From positions 1 through 64,000 of the forward strand of contig CAJGCL010000001.1 in assembly GCA_904501675.1 (NCBI GenBank): DNA of 64,000 nt, read 5' to 3'. Origin of the DNA: Clostridiaceae bacterium. GTDB lineage: Bacteria > Bacillota > Clostridia > Oscillospirales > Acutalibacteraceae. Both the position numbers and the translations under genes were made by a program. Positions 27,394-35,915 of the stretch are shown here, one piece after another. The notes below the pieces were generated by a model that saw only the letters and a program-made list of their open reading frames with translations, did not search any database and was not told where the DNA came from. How positions within the stretch are numbered: the stretch's first letter is position 1; each line of letters begins with the position of its first letter.

Positions 27394-29793
27394 TTATTTG
27401 TAGATTTCTTCTGCGTAGCGTACTGTTTCCATAGCATCTCTCGCATATTTGTCAGCACCGATTTTATCAGCATATTCCTGAGTTAAAACAGCGCCGCCAA
27501 CTACAGTTTTACACCATGGTGCTTTTTCATTCAGCAGTTTTATTGTTTCCTCCATCGCAGGAACCGTTGTAGTCATAAGAGCGCTGAGACCTGCTATTTT
27601 AGCCTTATTCTCAAGAACTGCATTAAAAACAGTTTCAGGCGGAACATCTTTACCTAAATCTATAACATTAAAGCTATAGTTCTCAAGAAGAAGTTTTACG
27701 ATGTTTTTTCCTATATCGTGGATATCGCCTTTTACTGTTGCTATAACAACTGTACCTTTAGTCTCTCTTGTATTAGCACCTGACATATTGGCTTTAATTT
27801 TTTCAAAAGAATATTTTGCAGCCTCGGCACTCATAAGAAGCTGAGGAAGATATACAGTTTTCTTCTCAAAGCCCTCACCTACAACATTGAGAGCAGGTAT
27901 AATATCACCATTAACAATATTCAATGGTTCAATTGATTTTAAAAGCTCCCCTGTTAATATAGCCGCTTTTTCCTTAAAGCCCTTTATAATTGTTTCCTGA
28001 AGTTCAGAATTATATTTAACTGAAGCATTTGTTGTAGCAGTGTTTACTGCCTGCATTGAAACTGCTAAGAAAGTATCCGCAACTGAAACATACTCTTCGC
28101 AATTGGTGTCAAAGCCTTTAAGAGCATTAAAGGAATAATATGTTTTCATCATATCCTGCGAATAAGGATTCATAATTGCTGCAGATAGTCCGTTTTCGAG
28201 TGCAAGAGAAAAGAAAACGCTGTTAACTGCATCTCTGTTGGGAAGACCAAAAGAAACATTTGAAACGCCTAAAGATGTGTGGCAACCAAGTTTTTCTTTA
28301 ATATCTTTTAAAGCTTTAAGGGTAACGAGAGCAGAATTATTATCTGCACTTATAGTCATTGCAAGTGTATCAAAAATAATATCCTTTTTCTTTACACCAT
28401 AGCTTTGCGCAGTATCAAGAATTTTTTTGGCTATCTTAAATCTGCCCTCTGCAGTTTCAGGGATACCGTTTTCGTCAAGAGTTAAAGCAACAACAACGCC
28501 ACCATATTTTTTCACAAGCGGGAAAACCTGCTCCATACTCTCTTTTTTGCCATTTACAGAGTTTATCATAGCTTTACCATTATAAACCCTCATCGCACTT
28601 TCCATAGCCTTAACGTCAGCTGTATCTATCTGCAACGGAAGGTCTGCAACAGACTGAAGACGGCGCACGGCATTCAAAAGCATTTCTTTTTCGTCAATAT
28701 CAGGAAGACCTACATTAACGTCAAGAATATGAACACCTTTTTCTTTTTGGTTTACACCCTCGTTAAGAATATAGTTTATATCATTTTCAATAAGAGCTTG
28801 TTTAAACCTTTTTTTACCCGTAGGATTGATACGCTCACCTATAAGTACAGGCTTTTTACCAAAAGAAACTGTATGGGTATATGAAGAAACAACTGTACTA
28901 TTCTTTTCTGTAACAGGAACCGGATGAAAACCGTCTAATTTATCACTTAACGCTTTTATATATTCGGGGGTTGTACCGCAACAACCACCTACAACACGCA
29001 CGCCCATTTTCACCATATCGTAAACACTTGCGGAAAAAGCTTCAGGGGATACGTCAAAAACAGTTTTTTCATCTACTACCTTGGGAAGACCTGCGTTAGG
29101 CTTCATTGAAACAGGAACAGAAGAATTTAATACAAGCTCCTTTGCTACATTTTTTAGTTGCTCAGGACCTAAAGAGCAGTTTGCACCAATAACATCTGCA
29201 CCCATACCTTCCAGAAGAGCTACCATAGCCTGTGGATTTGCCCCCGTCATAAGTTTACCGTCTTCACCATAGGCATTTGAAACAATAACTGGTAAATCAG
29301 AATTTTCTTTAACTGCAAGAAGAGCAGCTTTTGTCTCGTAACTATCGTTCATTGTTTCGATAATTACCAAATCCGCCCCGTATTTTACACCAAGCCTTAC
29401 AGTTTCAGTGAATATTTTTACCGCATCTTCAAAATCCAAATCACCAATAGGCTTTAAAAGTTTTCCCGTAGGACCTAAATCAAGAGCTACAAATTTTTCT
29501 TTTTGAGATGAAGATTGCTTTGCGGCATTTCTGGCGTTATCAACAGCTTTTGCAATAATATCTTCCAACTCATCGAGAGAGAATTTAAGTATATTCGCAC
29601 CAAAGGTATTGGTACAGACAACGTTGCTGCCTGCATCATAATAATCTTTATGTATTTTTGTTATTATCTCAGGATGGGATATATTCCAACGCTCAGGCAA
29701 ATCACCCACCTGAAGACCTTGGGACTGCAAAAGCGTACCCATACCACCATCAAGAATAACTATATTGTTTTTCAGAAACTCTTTAAAGCTCAT
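27394..29793 (-). CDS. metH: Cobalamin-dependent methionine synthase, short form without reactivation domain
   Basis: 799 residues, against about 1230 in E. coli MetH. Domains in order: homocysteine-binding barrel with its Zn cysteines (GANCS and GGCCGT), pterin/methyl-THF barrel from about residue 310 (IGERINPTGKK, INSVNGKKE), cobalamin cap, and B12-binding domain with GDIHDIG near residue 700 supplying the cobalt-ligand His. The C-terminal AdoMet-binding reactivation domain is missing. Oxidised cobalamin must therefore be re-reduced by another protein, as is common in Clostridia. It lies nine bases after metF, which supplies its methyl donor. Confidence 0.92.
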   Translation of the reverse strand: MSFKEFLKNNIVILDGGMGTLLQSQGLQVGDLPERWNISHPEIITKIHKDYYDAGSNVVCTNTFGANILKFSLDELEDIIAKAVDNARNAAKQSSSQKEKFVALDLGPTGKLLKPIGDLDFEDAVKIFTETVRLGVKYGADLVIIETMNDSYETKAALLAVKENSDLPVIVSNAYGEDGKLMTGANPQAMVALLEGMGADVIGANCSLGPEQLKNVAKELVLNSSVPVSMKPNAGLPKVVDEKTVFDVSPEAFSASVYDMVKMGVRVVGGCCGTTPEYIKALSDKLDGFHPVPVTEKNSTVVSSYTHTVSFGKKPVLIGERINPTGKKRFKQALIENDINYILNEGVNQKEKGVHILDVNVGLPDIDEKEMLLNAVRRLQSVADLPLQIDTADVKAMESAMRVYNGKAMINSVNGKKESMEQVFPLVKKYGGVVVALTLDENGIPETAEGRFKIAKKILDTAQSYGVKKKDIIFDTLAMTISADNNSALVTLKALKDIKEKLGCHTSLGVSNVSFGLPNRDAVNSVFFSLALENGLSAAIMNPYSQDMMKTYYSFNALKGFDTNCEEYVSVADTFLAVSMQAVNTATTNASVKYNSELQETIIKGFKEKAAILTGELLKSIEPLNIVNGDIIPALNVVGEGFEKKTVYLPQLLMSAEAAKYSFEKIKANMSGANTRETKGTVVIATVKGDIHDIGKNIVKLLLENYSFNVIDLGKDVPPETVFNAVLENKAKIAGLSALMTTTVPAMEETIKLLNEKAPWCKTVVGGAVLTQEYADKIGADKYARDAMETVRYAEEIYK

Positions 29794-29802
29794 TTTGAAA
29801 TC

Positions 29803-30681
29803 TCACTTCCCCAATATATCTGAAAGATTACTTTGAATTATCCGGGCAACATCAGGCTTGTTCATTGAATAAACATGCACATTTGTTATGCCGTTAGCAT
29901 ACAAATCGATTATCTGGTCTGTAGCGTAAGCTATACCCGCCTGCTTCATAGCATCAGGATATGAACCGAATTTATCTACAAGGCTTTTGAAACGTTGAGG
30001 CATAAATGAGCCTGAAAGTTTTATTGAACGCTCAACCTGGTTTGCATTTGTAATAGGCATAATACCCGGAATTACAGGCACTGTTATACCTGCCTCACGG
30101 ATTTTATAAAGAAAGTTATACAGAAGATTATTATCAAAAAACATCTGGGTTGTAAGAAAATCGCAACCAGCACTAACCTTTTCTTTAAGACGCTTTATAT
30201 CTTCTTCCTGATTTTTACTTTCAGGATGAACCTCAGGATAGCAAGCACCACCTATACAGAAATCATAGCCTGACCTTTTCAGTTCATTTATTAGCTCAAT
30301 TGCATATGTATAATCCCAATTGCTTCTGTCATCGTTTTCCATTGAATCAGGAATATCGCCTCTGAGCGCCATAATATTTGTAATACCGGCATTATGTATT
30401 TCTTCAATTTTTTCTTTAATAGTCTGCTTTGAAGATGACACGCAAGTAAGGTGGGCAAGAGTTGGCACACCATAAAGCTCTTTTATATTTTTTGCAATAT
30501 CAAGGGTATATTTACTTGTGCCACCGCCTGCTCCATATGTAACACTCATAAAAGCGGGATTCAGCTTTGCTATTTCCTCCGTTGCAATTTTTACGGAGTC
30601 AAAAGTCGTTTCTGTTTTTGGTGGAAAAACCTCAAAGGATATTGAAAGCTTTTTATTATTAAGTAAATCTATTATTTTCAT
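29803..30681 (-). CDS. metF: Methylenetetrahydrofolate reductase
   Basis: 292 residues. FAD-dependent reduction of 5,10-methylene-THF to 5-methyl-THF, the substrate of MetH. Conserved segments: SFEVFPPKTE, VTYGAGG, LTCVSS, MALRGD, the GGACYPEVHPE loop and FFTTQMFFDN-like (FLTTQMFFDN). AGGGTGA precedes ATG 30681. It heads the metF-metH operon behind its own promoter; the leader is about 30 bases, so no S-box riboswitch fits. Confidence 0.94.
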   Translation of the reverse strand: MKIIDLLNNKKLSISFEVFPPKTETTFDSVKIATEEIAKLNPAFMSVTYGAGGGTSKYTLDIAKNIKELYGVPTLAHLTCVSSSKQTIKEKIEEIHNAGITNIMALRGDIPDSMENDDRSNWDYTYAIELINELKRSGYDFCIGGACYPEVHPESKNQEEDIKRLKEKVSAGCDFLTTQMFFDNNLLYNFLYKIREAGITVPVIPGIMPITNANQVERSIKLSGSFMPQRFKSLVDKFGSYPDAMKQAGIAYATDQIIDLYANGITNVHVYSMNKPDVARIIQSNLSDILGK

Positions 30682-30711
30682 ATTTCATCACCCTGAAAAA
30701 TCTGTTAATTC

Positions 30712-30741
30712 ATTATACATCTTTAATATTAAACAAATCAA
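30712..30741 (-). promoter_or_regulatory. Promoter of metF-metH
   Basis: Minus strand: TTGATT (30736-30741), 18-base spacer, TATAAT (30712-30717). It lies just after the spoVM terminator. Confidence 0.75.
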
Positions 30742-30754
30742 GTATTTATACAAC

Positions 30755-30787
30755 AAAAGGCACAGATCCAATGAATCCGTGCCTTTT
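30755..30787 (-). terminator. Terminator after spoVM
   Basis: Minus strand: AAAAGGCACGGAT pairs with ATCTGTGCCTTTT (one G-U) around a 7-base loop, followed by GTTGT. It closes the long cluster that begins at cdaA. Confidence 0.82.
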
Positions 30788-30802
30788 TATGTTTATGTAA
30801 TT

Positions 30803-30877
30803 TTATTCTTTGATGCCAAAAACAAGCTTTAAAAAACCTCTTAAAAATTTAGGACTCTGACATACTACAACTTTCAT
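30803..30877 (-). CDS. spoVM: Stage V sporulation protein M (24-residue amphipathic peptide)
   Basis: 24 codons, too short for usual ORF cut-offs. The product starts MKVVVCQSPKFLRG and ends VFGIKE. Against Bacillus subtilis SpoVM (26 residues) it aligns without gaps at Met1-Lys2, Pro9-Lys10-Phe11-Leu12, Gly14 and Gly21. Pro9 is the residue that lets the helix recognise the convex forespore membrane. SpoVM anchors SpoIVA and starts spore coat assembly. AAAGGAG lies nine bases before the ATG and a terminator follows. Its position after rsgA, at the end of the prpC-prkC-rsgA series, is the same as in Bacillus, where rpe and thiN intervene. Cys6 differs from Bacillus. Confidence 0.92.
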   Translation of the reverse strand: MKVVVCQSPKFLRGFLKLVFGIKE

Positions 30878-30930
30878 AAAACACCGCTCCTTTATTGTTT
30901 ACTACATAATATGAGCAGTTATAAAAAGTG

Positions 30931-31821
30931 TTACAATTCCCATTCTTTAAGATCTTTAACATCGTTATACATAGCAACATAGTTTTCATGGCGTTTAGGA
31001 CTAATTTCACCCTCATCAAGTGCCTGAAGTATAGCGCAACCTTTCTCAACTGTATGGGAACAGGAAGTAAATTTACAGCAACCTAAATAATCAATGAATT
31101 CAGGAAAGCAGAAAGGAAGGTTCTCTTTAACTATAATTTCACTACTCTCCTGAATATCAAGAGAAGAGAAGCCGGGCGTATCGGCAACCAAACCTTCGCC
31201 AATATGGTAAAGAGTTACCTCACGCGTTGTATGCCTGCCTCTGCCTAACTTATCACTTATTTCGCCTGTTGCGAGAGAAAAGCGAGAATCAATAGCATTA
31301 AGAAGAGAGGATTTACCAACGCCTGTATTACCTGTAAATACAGTTATGCCCTCGCCTATCATAGCTTTGACTTTATCGACACCCTCACCTGTTTTATTGC
31401 AGACAGAGCAAACCTCAATACCTGCTTTTTTATAAATCTCCTCGTACTCCGTTGTATCCGCCAAATCGCTTTTTGAAAACACAACACAAGGCTTTATTCC
31501 TTTATCAACGGCAATAGCAGTTAATTTATCTATAACAAGAAGACTTGGAACAGGCTCCTTTATTGAAGAAACAACAATTAATGTGTCGATATTGGCAACA
31601 GGCGGTCTGACAAGAGAATTCTTTCTTCCAAGAATTTCATCAATGGTATTTTCTTTACCTTCTCTTACAGTAATTTTCACATTATCCCCTGCAAGAGGTA
31701 TAATCCTTTTCTTACGAAAAGCACCACGAGCCTTACACTCAAACACTTCGCCGGCGGCTTCTACATAATAGAAGCCGCCGATACCCTTAATTATAACACC
31801 GTCTAAAATTCTATCTGCCAT
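30931..31821 (-). CDS. rsgA: Ribosome small-subunit-dependent GTPase A
   Basis: 296 residues. Circularly permuted GTPase that checks 30S subunit maturation. N-terminal OB-fold, then G-motifs in permuted order: SKSDL (G4), GNTGVGKSS (G1, about 165-173), TTRE switch and DTPGFSSL (G3). The C-terminal zinc knuckle is formed by C, C, H and C in CKFTSCSHTVEKGC. It overlaps the prkC stop by one base, as in the conserved prpC-prkC-rsgA unit. Confidence 0.95.
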   Translation of the reverse strand: MADRILDGVIIKGIGGFYYVEAAGEVFECKARGAFRKKRIIPLAGDNVKITVREGKENTIDEILGRKNSLVRPPVANIDTLIVVSSIKEPVPSLLVIDKLTAIAVDKGIKPCVVFSKSDLADTTEYEEIYKKAGIEVCSVCNKTGEGVDKVKAMIGEGITVFTGNTGVGKSSLLNAIDSRFSLATGEISDKLGRGRHTTREVTLYHIGEGLVADTPGFSSLDIQESSEIIVKENLPFCFPEFIDYLGCCKFTSCSHTVEKGCAILQALDEGEISPKRHENYVAMYNDVKDLKEWEL

Positions 31822-34109
31822 TATTGCACCTGAGTAATATTTTCTGATGTCTCCTCCAAAGACGGAGTAACAGCACTATTAGATTTATCTTTCGATACAG
31901 TTAAAACAATAGTAGCCGTTTTATCAAGACTCGGAGCAGAACTCTGGGATGGAGATTGATTTATTACTACTCCCGGATTTTCACTGCTTTCCTGTTCCTG
32001 AATAGTTATATTATTATAACCTGCGTTATTTAATGAGGCTTTTGCATCGTTAACATTCATACCAATAACATTAACATAGAAGCTGACCGAATGATACTTT
32101 TCATCAGAAACTCTTACCGGATCTTTTTCAAAATCAGCGGTAGCTTCGTAATAAAGTGCATCATTAAGATATACTTTAATTTTTGATTTCTTTTCGCCTG
32201 CAACCTCAAATGAATAACTGCTTATATTCTGAGTATCAACATTTTCCACAGATATGACTTCATTGTCAACCTCAACCTTTACAACGAGTGAACCTGCTTT
32301 TGATGGCATCGTAATTGATTTATTCAAAACTATTTTACCCGAACTTACGGTTAGAACGACACTATCACCTTTTTGAACAGGAGAACCATCTTTGGGCGAT
32401 TGCTCAACGATTGTATCCTTTTGAGCGGTTGTATTAACAGTTTCAGTGCTTTTAAGCACAAGTCCTTGCTCTCTGATAATTTTTTCCGCCTCTTCAATAT
32501 TCATACCAATAAAACTTGGCATTTTAAATAATTGTCCTGATTCTGATGCTGCAGCATAGTAAACATTAACATTTGAGCCTGCGAAAACACTTGATCCTGA
32601 GGCAGGGTCAGTACGTATAACAGAACCAACATCTTCTTTTGATGTTGTATCAGGAATAAGCTTTACAACAAAGCCCATAGACTCCAAGGTATTATAGACA
32701 GACTGATAGTTTTCGCCATAAAAATCAGGAATAACAGTTCCTTCACCTGATTTTGCAATATAAAGACGAATTGTTACGCCCTTGGATACCTCTGTACCAG
32801 CTTCAGGGTCTTGTTTAAAAACGCAACCATCTTTACCATCTGTGAATGATTCATAGGAAATTTCGAAATTATAGTTTTCATTATAAAGTTCATTATTAAG
32901 AATTTCTTCTTCATAATTCATTCCGATAAATTTATCAACTTCAATTTTTTTGCCTACACCAAGTGTCCAATTGCCATTTACAAACTGAGATATAATAAGA
33001 ACAATAATAAAGAGAATAACTGCAACGCCTACACCTGCAATAATTGCGGTACGCTTTGTATTAGTTTCATTTGCACTCTGTTGTTGAACAGTTGTAACAG
33101 GACGTCTGCTTGATGTATCTTCAATTTTTTTGCGCGGAATGTTTGCAGGAGGTACGGTTTTCACTTTCTCGTATGTATCCGTTGAAGAAAGAGAGCTTTC
33201 CCTTGTGCTACCCTGGATTTTTCCTATATATCTTGTTGGTTGTTCATCAACAAAATAGTTCACATAATCAAATTTAATATTAGGGTTACGCTTCAATTCT
33301 TCCAGGTCAAGAAGCATTTCCGCTGCAGTCTGATAACGCTCGCGAGTACTCTTCTGCATAGCTTTCATAGTAATCTGCTCAAAGCCTAATGGAATTTTAG
33401 CATTAATTGTACGAGGAGGCGCAGCTTCATTATTAACCTGCATAAGCGCAACTGAAACAGCGCTATCTGCTTCAAAAGGAAGTTTTCCTGTAAGCATTTC
33501 ATAAAGCACAATACCTACAGAATAAATATCGGCTTTTTCGTCAGTAATCTCACCTTTAGCCTGTTCCGGACTGATATAGTGAACAGAACCAATTGCTTTT
33601 TCTGTCATAGTACGTGTTTCGCCATGACTGAAGCGCGCAATACCGAAATCAGTAACCTTTATTGTTCCATTTTCGAGAAGCATTATATTCTGAGGCTTAA
33701 CATCTCTATGAACAATACCCTTATCATGAGCATGCTGAAGAGCGCGAAGAATCTGAACACTGAAGAAAAGGGCTTCGTTCCAATCAATTACACCTTTTTG
33801 CTCAATATACTCTTTGAGAGAGATGCCCTCAACATATTCCATAACAATATACTGCAATCTATCACCAAAGCTAACATCATAAACCTTTACAATGTTTCTA
33901 TGGTTAAGAACAGCAATTGCTTTAGATTCATTTTTAAATCTACGGCGAAATTCCTCGTTTGCAAGATATTCATCTTTAAGAATTTTAACCGCAACAATTC
34001 TGTCGTCAATATTATCGTACGCCTTATAAACAACGGCCATACCACCAACACCGACAACATCCTGAATTTCATATCTGCCGTCTATTCGTTTTCCTACATA
34101 ATTTTCCAT
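31821..34109 (-). CDS. prkC: PASTA-domain Ser/Thr protein kinase
   Basis: 762 residues. Cytoplasmic Hanks-type kinase: glycine loop GVGGMAVVY (20-28), Lys42 in AVKILK, HRDVKPQN (134-141), DFG (154-156), and APE-type SPEQ. A juxtamembrane linker (about 280-350) and one transmembrane helix (about 353-376) follow. Outside are three clear PASTA repeats (about 389-590), a beta-rich insert (about 595-675), and a fourth PASTA-like unit beginning VIGMNVNDAKASL. PASTA domains sense muropeptides; in Bacillus PrkC triggers germination. The insert before the last repeat is unusual. It follows prpC by two bases. Confidence 0.95.
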   Translation of the reverse strand: MENYVGKRIDGRYEIQDVVGVGGMAVVYKAYDNIDDRIVAVKILKDEYLANEEFRRRFKNESKAIAVLNHRNIVKVYDVSFGDRLQYIVMEYVEGISLKEYIEQKGVIDWNEALFFSVQILRALQHAHDKGIVHRDVKPQNIMLLENGTIKVTDFGIARFSHGETRTMTEKAIGSVHYISPEQAKGEITDEKADIYSVGIVLYEMLTGKLPFEADSAVSVALMQVNNEAAPPRTINAKIPLGFEQITMKAMQKSTRERYQTAAEMLLDLEELKRNPNIKFDYVNYFVDEQPTRYIGKIQGSTRESSLSSTDTYEKVKTVPPANIPRKKIEDTSSRRPVTTVQQQSANETNTKRTAIIAGVGVAVILFIIVLIISQFVNGNWTLGVGKKIEVDKFIGMNYEEEILNNELYNENYNFEISYESFTDGKDGCVFKQDPEAGTEVSKGVTIRLYIAKSGEGTVIPDFYGENYQSVYNTLESMGFVVKLIPDTTSKEDVGSVIRTDPASGSSVFAGSNVNVYYAAASESGQLFKMPSFIGMNIEEAEKIIREQGLVLKSTETVNTTAQKDTIVEQSPKDGSPVQKGDSVVLTVSSGKIVLNKSITMPSKAGSLVVKVEVDNEVISVENVDTQNISSYSFEVAGEKKSKIKVYLNDALYYEATADFEKDPVRVSDEKYHSVSFYVNVIGMNVNDAKASLNNAGYNNITIQEQESSENPGVVINQSPSQSSAPSLDKTATIVLTVSKDKSNSAVTPSLEETSENITQVQ

Positions 34110-34111
34110 AC

Positions 34112-34846
34112 TTACTCTCCTTGGGCACTCATAACAACAACTGTAATATTATCTCTGCTGCCGTTTTCAAGCGCTTTTTCAACAAGTTTTTCTGCTGAAG
34201 AATCACTGTATTCATTTATAATATTTATCATTTCTTCATCACTTACACTTCCGCTTAAGCCGTCTGTGCAAACAAGAAGCTTTTCACCACTATTAACATC
34301 GCACACATCAAATTCCACATCAACAAAATTAACAACACCAACTGCACGGGTAATAATATTTTTATCAGGATGGGTTTTTGCTTCATCTGCTGTGATTTTA
34401 CCATTATCTATCATTAACTGAACAAGAGAATGGTCTTTTGTTATCTGTTTTACGGTTTCACCGCTTAAAATATACGCTCTGCTATCACCTACATGGGCGA
34501 TTACAACAATATTCTTAATGATAATAGCTGCAACAATCGTTGTACCCATTCCGTGGTATTGGGGCTCTTCCTGGGCTTTATTATGAACAATAGAATTTGA
34601 TGCGGTAATTGCAGAAAGAAGAAGATTCTGCGCCGCTTTTACACTAAGGTTTTCTCTGTAGCCGCGCTTTATTGCGGAAGAAACCTTTTCAACGCAAAGT
34701 TCGCTTGCAATCTGACCGCCTGAAACACCGCCCATACCATCGCAAACAACAACCCAACTATCACCTGTCTCAAATATACCACAATCATACGTATCCTGAT
34801 TGGATTCTCTATGATTACCTATATCTGTTAATGCTGAAATTATCAC
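34112..34846 (-). CDS. prpC: PP2C-type Ser/Thr protein phosphatase
   Basis: 244 residues. PPM-family motifs: N-terminal DIGNHRESNQD, metal-binding VVCDGMGGVSGG, GMGTTIV, HVGDSRAY, ITRAVG and CTDGLSGSVSDEE. It removes phosphate groups placed by PrkC, its operon partner. Starts with GTG at 34846 behind GAGGTGA at six bases. Cytoplasmic. Confidence 0.95.
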   Translation of the reverse strand: MIISALTDIGNHRESNQDTYDCGIFETGDSWVVVCDGMGGVSGGQIASELCVEKVSSAIKRGYRENLSVKAAQNLLLSAITASNSIVHNKAQEEPQYHGMGTTIVAAIIIKNIVVIAHVGDSRAYILSGETVKQITKDHSLVQLMIDNGKITADEAKTHPDKNIITRAVGVVNFVDVEFDVCDVNSGEKLLVCTDGLSGSVSDEEMINIINEYSDSSAEKLVEKALENGSRDNITVVVMSAQGE

Positions 34847-34865
34847 GGTGTTTCACCTCTTTTCA

Positions 34866-35909
34866 TCAATTTTGATTTTCTAAAATTTTTTCGCGCCTCA
34901 ATTGACCACAGGAGGCGTTAATATCGGAGCCCAAAGTTCGCCTTATTGTAACATTAAGTCCGTTTTTTTCAAGGATTGATTTAAATTGTTCGATAGAAGC
35001 ATCGTCGCTTCTTGTGTGAGCCTTTTCCTTAACCTCATTGGCAGGAATAAGGTTTACATGGCATAATATACCTTTTAATCTTTTTGACAACTCTCTTGCA
35101 CATTCAGGCGTATCGTTAACACCCTTCATCATAGCATACTCAAAAGAAATGCGCCTTGATGTTGTATCAGCATACACTTTACATGCATCAAGAAGCTGGT
35201 CAACATTCCAACTTTTGTTAACAGGCATAATTCTCGAACGGATTTCATCGTTTGGCGCATGAAGAGAAACTGAAAGCGTAAGCTGTGGCTTTCTTTCAAG
35301 TAAATCATAAATACGAGGAACAATACCACTTGTTGAAAGAGAAATATGCCTCATACCTATATTCAAGCCATTTTCATCGCTTACAAGCGCCAAAAACTTC
35401 ATTACATTATCAAAGTTATCAAGAGGCTCGCCCATACCCATTAAAACGATACGTGATATGCGAAGGCCTAAATCTCTTTGGGCTGTATATATCTGACTGA
35501 GAATCTCTGAAGGACGAAGGTGCCTTTTAAATCCACCTATACCTGAGGCACAAAAAGCGCAACCCATTTTACAACCCACCTGAGTAGAAACACATATTGT
35601 GTGGCCATATTTATAATCCATAACCACACACTCTAAGTATTCTCCATCAGGCAAAGAATACAGGTATTTTACCGTATTATCATACCTCGAAACAAGTTTT
35701 TTTTCAATAGTACAGGAAAAAATGACAAAATTGTCATTTAATTTACAAATTAAGTCTTTGGAAATATTGGTCATTTCCGAAAATTCGGTAACACCTTTTT
35801 TATGTATCCAATCATAAATCTGCTTTGCCCTGAATTTCGGAAGACCCATAGCTTTCAATTCAATTTCAAGCTCCTGAAGATTTAATGAAGCAATATCTTT
35901 TTTATCCAT
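34866..35909 (-). CDS. rlmN: 23S rRNA (A2503-C2)/tRNA (A37) methyltransferase RlmN
   Basis: 347 residues. Radical SAM enzyme that methylates C2 of A2503 in 23S rRNA. Cluster motif at GCKMGCAFCASG (CxxxCxxC). MGMGEPLDN and SLSTSGIVPRI are conserved, and the C-terminal GSDINASCGQL holds the second catalytic cysteine. I use ATG 35909; an in-frame GTG at 35915 directly follows the rsmB stop. Order rsmB-rlmN-prpC matches Bacillus. Confidence 0.95.
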   Translation of the reverse strand: MDKKDIASLNLQELEIELKAMGLPKFRAKQIYDWIHKKGVTEFSEMTNISKDLICKLNDNFVIFSCTIEKKLVSRYDNTVKYLYSLPDGEYLECVVMDYKYGHTICVSTQVGCKMGCAFCASGIGGFKRHLRPSEILSQIYTAQRDLGLRISRIVLMGMGEPLDNFDNVMKFLALVSDENGLNIGMRHISLSTSGIVPRIYDLLERKPQLTLSVSLHAPNDEIRSRIMPVNKSWNVDQLLDACKVYADTTSRRISFEYAMMKGVNDTPECARELSKRLKGILCHVNLIPANEVKEKAHTRSDDASIEQFKSILEKNGLNVTIRRTLGSDINASCGQLRREKILENQN

Positions 35910-35915
35910 AAACAC

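Noticed and set aside
30682..30741. SAM riboswitch before metF
   Set aside because: Only about 30 bases separate the predicted transcription start from the ribosome binding site, too short for an S-box.
30878..30930. Sigma-E promoter for spoVM
   Set aside because: TCATATT and CATATTAT occur on the minus strand but not at a spacing that fits a -35/-10 pair; transcription may come from rsgA read-through.
33579..34421. 280-codon plus-strand ORF
   Set aside because: Opposite prkC and prpC, both of which have complete catalytic motifs; the plus-strand product is low-complexity.
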